A stretch of 64,000 bases of DNA from Moringa oleifera (taxonomy: Eukaryota; Streptophyta; Magnoliopsida; Brassicales; Moringaceae). Below, piece after piece: positions 58,561-64,000 of this stretch. Where the stretch lies: assembly GCA_021397835.1 (NCBI GenBank), contig JAJFZO010000742.1, positions 753,001-817,000 of the forward strand, written 5' to 3'. Numbering within the stretch: position 1 is the stretch's first letter; every line of letters begins with the position of its first letter. Under the pieces are notes generated by a model that did not search any database, was not told the origin of the DNA, and saw only the letters and a list, made by a program, of their open reading frames with translations. The translations under genes and the position numbers were made by a program.

Positions 58561-61500
58561 TAAGGTTTATTTTTATTTTGTCCCTTATTATTTATGTTTT
58601 AGTTCTATGATTTGAATTGTTTTTGTTATGCTTCACCAAAATTTATAACAAAAACCAAAATTTTAAAATTTTTAGTACTACTATTAGTATTCACACCAAG
58701 CTTTTTTTGGTGTTCCTTTAAACATATCAAGACTAAGACCCTATTGATAGTAGATATGGGTCTATGAGCAAAAGTTGGCTTTGAACTTATTAATATGATT
58801 CACGTAATCCCATGAAAATTAACATAACATATTCTAGATGATGATAAGATGTTAATTCTTTAACATTACCATAAATACATTTTTCACAAGTACATGTAGG
58901 CTTATTGTTGTTAAGCTTCTCCTAAATTATCTTTAAATTTATGAAATAGATATTGACTATATTTTGATTATATGTAGATTCAGTAGTTTATGATGTACTG
59001 ACAAATTTGAGAAATATTATGTTACTGAAAAGGATCATGAATGCTCTATATACATGAAATATACATTCGAGACTAAATGCTCTTCATCGTTTTTTAAATT
59101 ACTCTCATGTGTGTGATCTTTCGTATGTATCAATTTTCATAAGCATTTAAACAAGTAGAAATCCTATTAAATTCTCTCTATCAAGAGCTTAATAGAGGAT
59201 ATTCATTGTCTTAACATTTAATAAAAAAAATTTCTTACACATATCATTCTATATATATTCTTCTTTAGGGACCTTTCTATTCTCTATTAACTTATTTGAA
59301 GTTAATGGTCCTTTTTCTAATAGTTATAGTTATTTTCATTAAATAACCAAGTCCTATAAATAGAGAATCATTCAACAAAGCTAAATCTAATAGTTGCTAT
59401 ATCGTTAGTTCTAAAATAATTAAGTATATATATTAAGAGCACCTCACTTTAATATCACTTATTGGCCCTAAGCTTAGTAACTTAAGAGGGAGGTGAATTG
59501 TGATTTTAAAATTTTCTACTTATTTAGCAAGAATTTTAACTATACTTTGCTAATTTATAATCAACACAAATTAATTAATAAATAAGCTGCAAAAGTTAAA
59601 AGAAAAGAGTTAAAGAAAATAAACTCGAGTGATTTTACGTGGTTTAATATTGTTTACCTATATTCGGATGTCAAAACAACTTGATTAAGGGTTTTTATTG
59701 ATCTTTTAATTAAATTTTCCTTTGATTCTACCCAACAAAGCTTTACGATCAAGGTGAATTTTCTCACTTTAAAAACTCAATTTCTTTCACTAAGATTGAA
59801 ACACTTGTGCTTCTCACTAAGGTTTTTTTTTTTTTCCTAATAGTGTGACTTCTTTCCTTTTACAATAACTTTTCATAACAAAGATGATATTATTTTTAAA
59901 AACAAATGACTTTCTCAAAAAGTGGATACAAAGCATGACTGCTCAATTTAGTCTTACACTCAATAGATGATGATTTATAAAATAAATAAGTGAAAAGCAA
60001 AGAGAGAATTGTAAAATAAGCTTTTGAATGATTTTTAAAAAACTTATTTTTAAGTTGTTTTGAAAGCACGATGCAAAATATGATCTTTAAATATAAAAAA
60101 ATTTATAAGAAATGTATAACGCGTATGTATGTGATCATGAATCTTAATTAAAAAAAACTCAAAGCATTATATGAATAATAATTAAAAAAAAACTAATCCT
60201 ACCATGAACTTAACTCTTCCTTTATTCATCTTTATTAAGCATATGCAAGCCTTAGCTTCTTCTTATCTCTTGTCAATAAATGTCACACACTTGATAAACA
60301 TGTTAGCTTTTTATAATGTGTTTATATTATCAAAATTAATTCATTAACCTCTTAATGACACCGTTAGGCTAACACTATAATGAGTATGGGGTATTAGATT
60401 TAATGCTTGGATAGGAAGGTACTTAACATCTTCGAATGTACTATGTTCCTAAAGAGTGATATTCTCCAATAGAAAGCATAATGAATATTCAATAAATCTA
60501 GTTTTTATTGTTCATTTATGTTTAGATTAGCAACTTTGTCAAATGAAATATTAACTTGGTTGTTCATCTCATCCAAGGGCAATAATGGGCCATACATGCT
60601 AGAGATAATTGATAACATATTTGCCAAAAACCTTTTAAGCGTTTTGAATTAATAAATAAAAGAAATTTTAAAAAATTATAATTAAGATTCTTGCTAACTC
60701 AATAGATATTAGATAGTTATTTGTAAATATAAATGATTTTTTTTTTGTGCAAGTAATTTTTGGTTGTAAATGATAACTGTGTATATGTGTTGGGTAACTC
60801 TATGAGATTGTAAATGATAACTTGAGGTAAATATTAGTAGTGATAGGACTAGAATAAGTGAGTCAATAGTATCCAATACCATCATCTCATAATTTAAGTT
60901 ATGAATGATGGGAAGAACTCATAGGTGTTGAGTGTTGCTTATATTAATTAACTACATGTTGATGCATGTTAATCAATTATATCCATGCTAGACATACCTT
61001 AAATACTTCTTTTTCCTATTATTTCACCACTATATAAGATCATGCATTTCTATGATTGATGAATCTCTTTTTTATTTAATAATGAGAAGATAACTTTATT
61101 TTTAATCTCATTAAAGATCTTTCATATAAACTTATCACCAATTAGATAGATATGTTTTATACATGCCATAACAAGTTAACTCTGTTTGTGGTAGTCCGCT
61201 TAAAAAGGTATCACATCATTATTTTTGTCTTTAAAGAAAAATAGTCAAATATAATAGATACATAAACTATATAAAAAAAATAAAAAAAGATGTGCATGAC
61301 AAAATGTTACCTCACAGCTATAAATGTATGTGAGCAAGGTTGAAGATTAATCTTAAAATCTCAATAAATATATGTACAATCAATAAAAATTTACAACTAA
61401 TTCTTTGCCTCAACGTTTTAATGGAAAATATTCCAATGTATATATAAGATTATCATTCGTTATAGATGTTTTTCATCGATCAACTAGTAAGTTATGCATT

Positions 61501-61789
61501 TATTCAGTCAGTGGTCACTACCATGTCATTGTTTTTTCATGGTGATTAAGGAACCACCATATAATCATATTTTTAATAGAAATCAATAATATTATAATAG
61601 GTAACTTTCAAGCAAATTTAAGACACAAGTTAAGATTTTGCACAATTTTGGTGGTTATCACCTTATACTATCTTCTCAGACAATAAACATAATCTCTTCT
61701 TTGGTTTTTCCTTTATGTCCATGAACTTGAGCAATAAATATGTGGCATTTTTTTTTTAGTTCTTCCTTCATGAAATATGAAAATATGAT
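58561..61789. other. Unclassified AT-rich region
   Basis: The right part of the copia remnant (gag) may reach about 58900. A segment beginning near 59475 (TTAAGAGGGAGGTGAATTGT) resembles a common plant retroelement end, but no partner was found. 61080-61789 probably contains more of the minus-strand MuDR remnant, without recognisable motifs. No host gene is seen. Confidence 0.35.
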
Positions 61790-62720
61790 TGAATGATTTG
61801 CTTGCAATAAGTATTAATTGAGAAAACTCATTTTTGGGATAAGCCTTTGATGCTTTGTAAAATATATTTGATACATTTTTTATCTTAAATTTATTCTTTA
61901 TCTTTTAGGCCACATTCAAAAAATACAAAATTATAGTTGACCGAGAAAAAATGGATGCAATAGCACTAACTATAGTAGCATTATAGTTTAATATAATTAC
62001 TAAATCTTTGATGAGACTGATATCTTTCTTGAGTTGAAATAGAAACCACAACTACAAATTATTATTTTTAAAATCTTTATACTTAAAAATTAATTAATAT
62101 ATTTATTTATTTTTATCTTTGCATATTACCATAAAGATGACATCATTAAATTTACTTTTTAAATGAGTGCCATCAATCAAGTCACTAAATTGATTTTTAC
62201 GCGAAACCCTTTAATTATTAATCAAGAGTTATGAAAATGTACTTTAAATGGTTAATAGCTTCATCAATATATCTTTCAATAATAATTTTAAGATTAAATT
62301 GTTCTAACATGTAATAATGTAAAGGCGGTTGTCAATATGATTCAACTAGATTACTAATAGTGTCAAGAATTTAAATGCGATGCATCTCTTTTATATTACT
62401 TATTATGTTCTTTAGCTTTACTGTACGATTATTTTAGCTTAACTTTTGAGCCAAAATCTCTTTTATGATAATTATGCTAGTTTAACAATCTCATTGACGA
62501 AGCTTTTAATAATATAAATTTGAGTTAAACAACTCTTTGTAATTTGATAGAATTGTTCATTCTGAATTTGAGTTGCACAAAGCTTCGATTCATAATTGTT
62601 CTCTTTGTAAGAAACTTGAATGACTTCTTTGTTTGATCTAATTACTTTAAAGCTAATGCATACAACCTTAAAACTTACTTCAACTCTTTCTTATTGAAAA
62701 AAGAAAAAAAGTCACCTCTA
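61790..62720 (-). pseudogene. Mutator-like (MuDR) transposase remnant
   Basis: On the minus strand the N-terminal plant MuDR stretch appears near 62680-62540 (FKVIRSNKEVIQVSYKENN, YESKLCATQIQNEQF). The MULE transposase core appears near 62210-61800: LIDGTHLKSKFNDVIFMVIC, KDKNK, WFLFQLKKDISLIKDLVII, and FYKASKAYPKNEF in a shifted frame. The Asp of DGTHLK is the usual first catalytic acid. Stops and frame shifts are frequent. No SWIM zinc finger or terminal repeats were found. Confidence 0.78.
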
Positions 62721-63693
62721 GTGAAAGCATGAACTAGACCATTAAATCAATTATAAATAACTCAGTAATACTAAATAATTCAATATCATGGATGTAAAAT
62801 AGTTTATGAATATCATTGGCATTAATATTCACTAACTCATTAACATAGGTTGGGAGATAATACAAAATATCATAGTTTTGGTTTTGATTCGCATATTATC
62901 ATGATATATCCTAGCAAAAACTCAGTGAGTTCTTCATTGGTGTACTCAATATTAAGAATTAGGTATTTATACCCAGCATTGGTCTCTAGCCTCATTTATA
63001 TTCAAATTTTTAACTATATTCTTCCTGCAATCCTCTTGAGGCATGTGATCCATACCAGGGTTACCAAATTCATATGGGGCTTGCAACTATAAAACATGTA
63101 TTACTTCATTAACTTGATTGTTGTTTGTGTAAGAATTAAAGTGTTTAGTTTTTGTTGGCTTTTTATAATTTCTTACACTTTGTGATATGTTAATATGTGT
63201 TAATGGACTAACATTCTAAAGCACCAATTTTATAACTATTTGTGGAATATAATTGTCATGAAACAACATGACATTGATATCATTATCACATGTTATTTTA
63301 ATTCTAGTATGAGATTTTTTAACTTATGCTTTTATTTACAAGTAAACATCGTACTTCAAAAAATCCACTATCACAAATGATCGGACGAAATCCATAAACT
63401 AACTAAAATCAAATTAGGTTAAACTCAAAGTCCTTCCTTCTAATGTCTTTCTCGCCACAATTATAATTTCTTTTAGATTTTTTCCTAATGACAATCATAG
63501 GTTATTATAATTGATGGGGCTAACATCCTGCACTGTTAAGAATCAACTCAAAATAATTAGAACTATTAGCTTTATTGTCAAATAATTTGGATTGATAATA
63601 ACTAATTTTGCTTAATCACCATACAAATTTTACCTCGACTAATACATAATTTGGCTCGATCCTAAGACAAGCTTTATTTTTAAGCCATAATGA
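62721..63693. other. Unclassified AT-rich sequence
   Basis: It may hold the 5' part of the MuDR remnant. The open frame at 62850-63092 has no recognisable domain. No gene assigned. Confidence 0.35.
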
Positions 63694-63847
63694 CTCGATC
63701 AACATCTACAAAGGACTCAATAATTAATTATAAATAGCTCGACCATAGATTTTGAATAACTCAATGATCAATTATAATTGGCTCATTAGTTAGTTATAAC
63801 TGGCGTGATCATTAATTATAAACAACTCCATTGTAAAAAAACAATAG
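63694..63847. repeat. 22-bp tandem repeat, 7 diverged copies
   Basis: Units of exactly 22 bp start at 63694, 63716, 63738, 63760, 63782, 63804 and 63826. Most begin with CTC and share an ATCAATTATAA-like middle (for example CTCAATGATCAATTATAATT). Spacing is constant although the sequence has drifted. Related CTCGAT words just upstream (63658) suggest that the array once extended further. Confidence 0.7.
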
Positions 63848-64000
63848 CTTAACTTTTGTTGAACAAAACGACTTTATCATGTACTAAATTTAGCCTATTT
63901 TATATTCCAAGATGTCACAATATTGTTGGTACAAATTAGGCTTAACCTTTTACATAAAATTGCTCAATAATTATGTTAAAAAATTAGATTTGCAAGAACA

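Overview
The window looks like nuclear DNA of a dicotyledonous plant. It is AT-rich, its genes are split by GT-AG introns with plant-type borders, and the space between genes is filled with decayed plant transposable elements. No organelle, bacterial or viral gene block is visible. The species cannot be told from the sequence.

Four protein-coding genes look intact, all on the + strand. (1) 5075-8858 encodes sucrose-phosphate phosphatase, 8 coding exons, 424 codons before the stop. (2) 26277-32625 encodes a secreted family 3 glycoside hydrolase of the plant beta-D-glucan exohydrolase type, 11 coding exons, 659 residues. (3) 47975-49203 and (4) 50630-52811 are tandem paralogues for RTM2-like small-heat-shock-domain proteins with a charged linker and a C-terminal membrane anchor. 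They share one phase-1 intron at the same site. The first two genes act in carbohydrate metabolism (sucrose synthesis in the cytosol, glucan trimming in the wall). Nothing suggests that the four genes form a pathway or cluster.

The rest is mostly transposon debris, region by region. 1-1060: LINE reverse-transcriptase tail. 10640-12275: Ty1/copia fragment (+). 12560-16912: Ty3/gypsy internal region (-). 16920-17126 plus 20099-21420: a second Ty3/gypsy polyprotein (+), split by a 2972-bp CACTA element (17127-20098) that carries a captured, intron-containing piece of a host proline-rich-protein gene. 24684-25225: a 542-bp Mutator-type MITE with a 9-bp target duplication, with relatives near 46739, 53537 and probably inside an intron at about 51190. 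35061-39790: CACTA left end and a decayed Tnp2/DUF4218 transposase. 39820-44685: about 26 copies of a GC-richer tandem repeat of about 180 bp. 45370-45720: a DUF1985-like fragment (-). 56717-57126: a small CACTA-like remnant. 57130-58560: copia gag/integrase remnant (-). 61790-62720: MuDR transposase remnant (-). 63694-63847: a 22-bp tandem repeat.

The most notable finds are the gene-carrying CACTA element, whose borders are confirmed because the host gypsy reading frame continues on both sides, and the large 180-bp array just downstream of a CACTA transposase. Family assignments come from reading the translations by eye; no database search was run.
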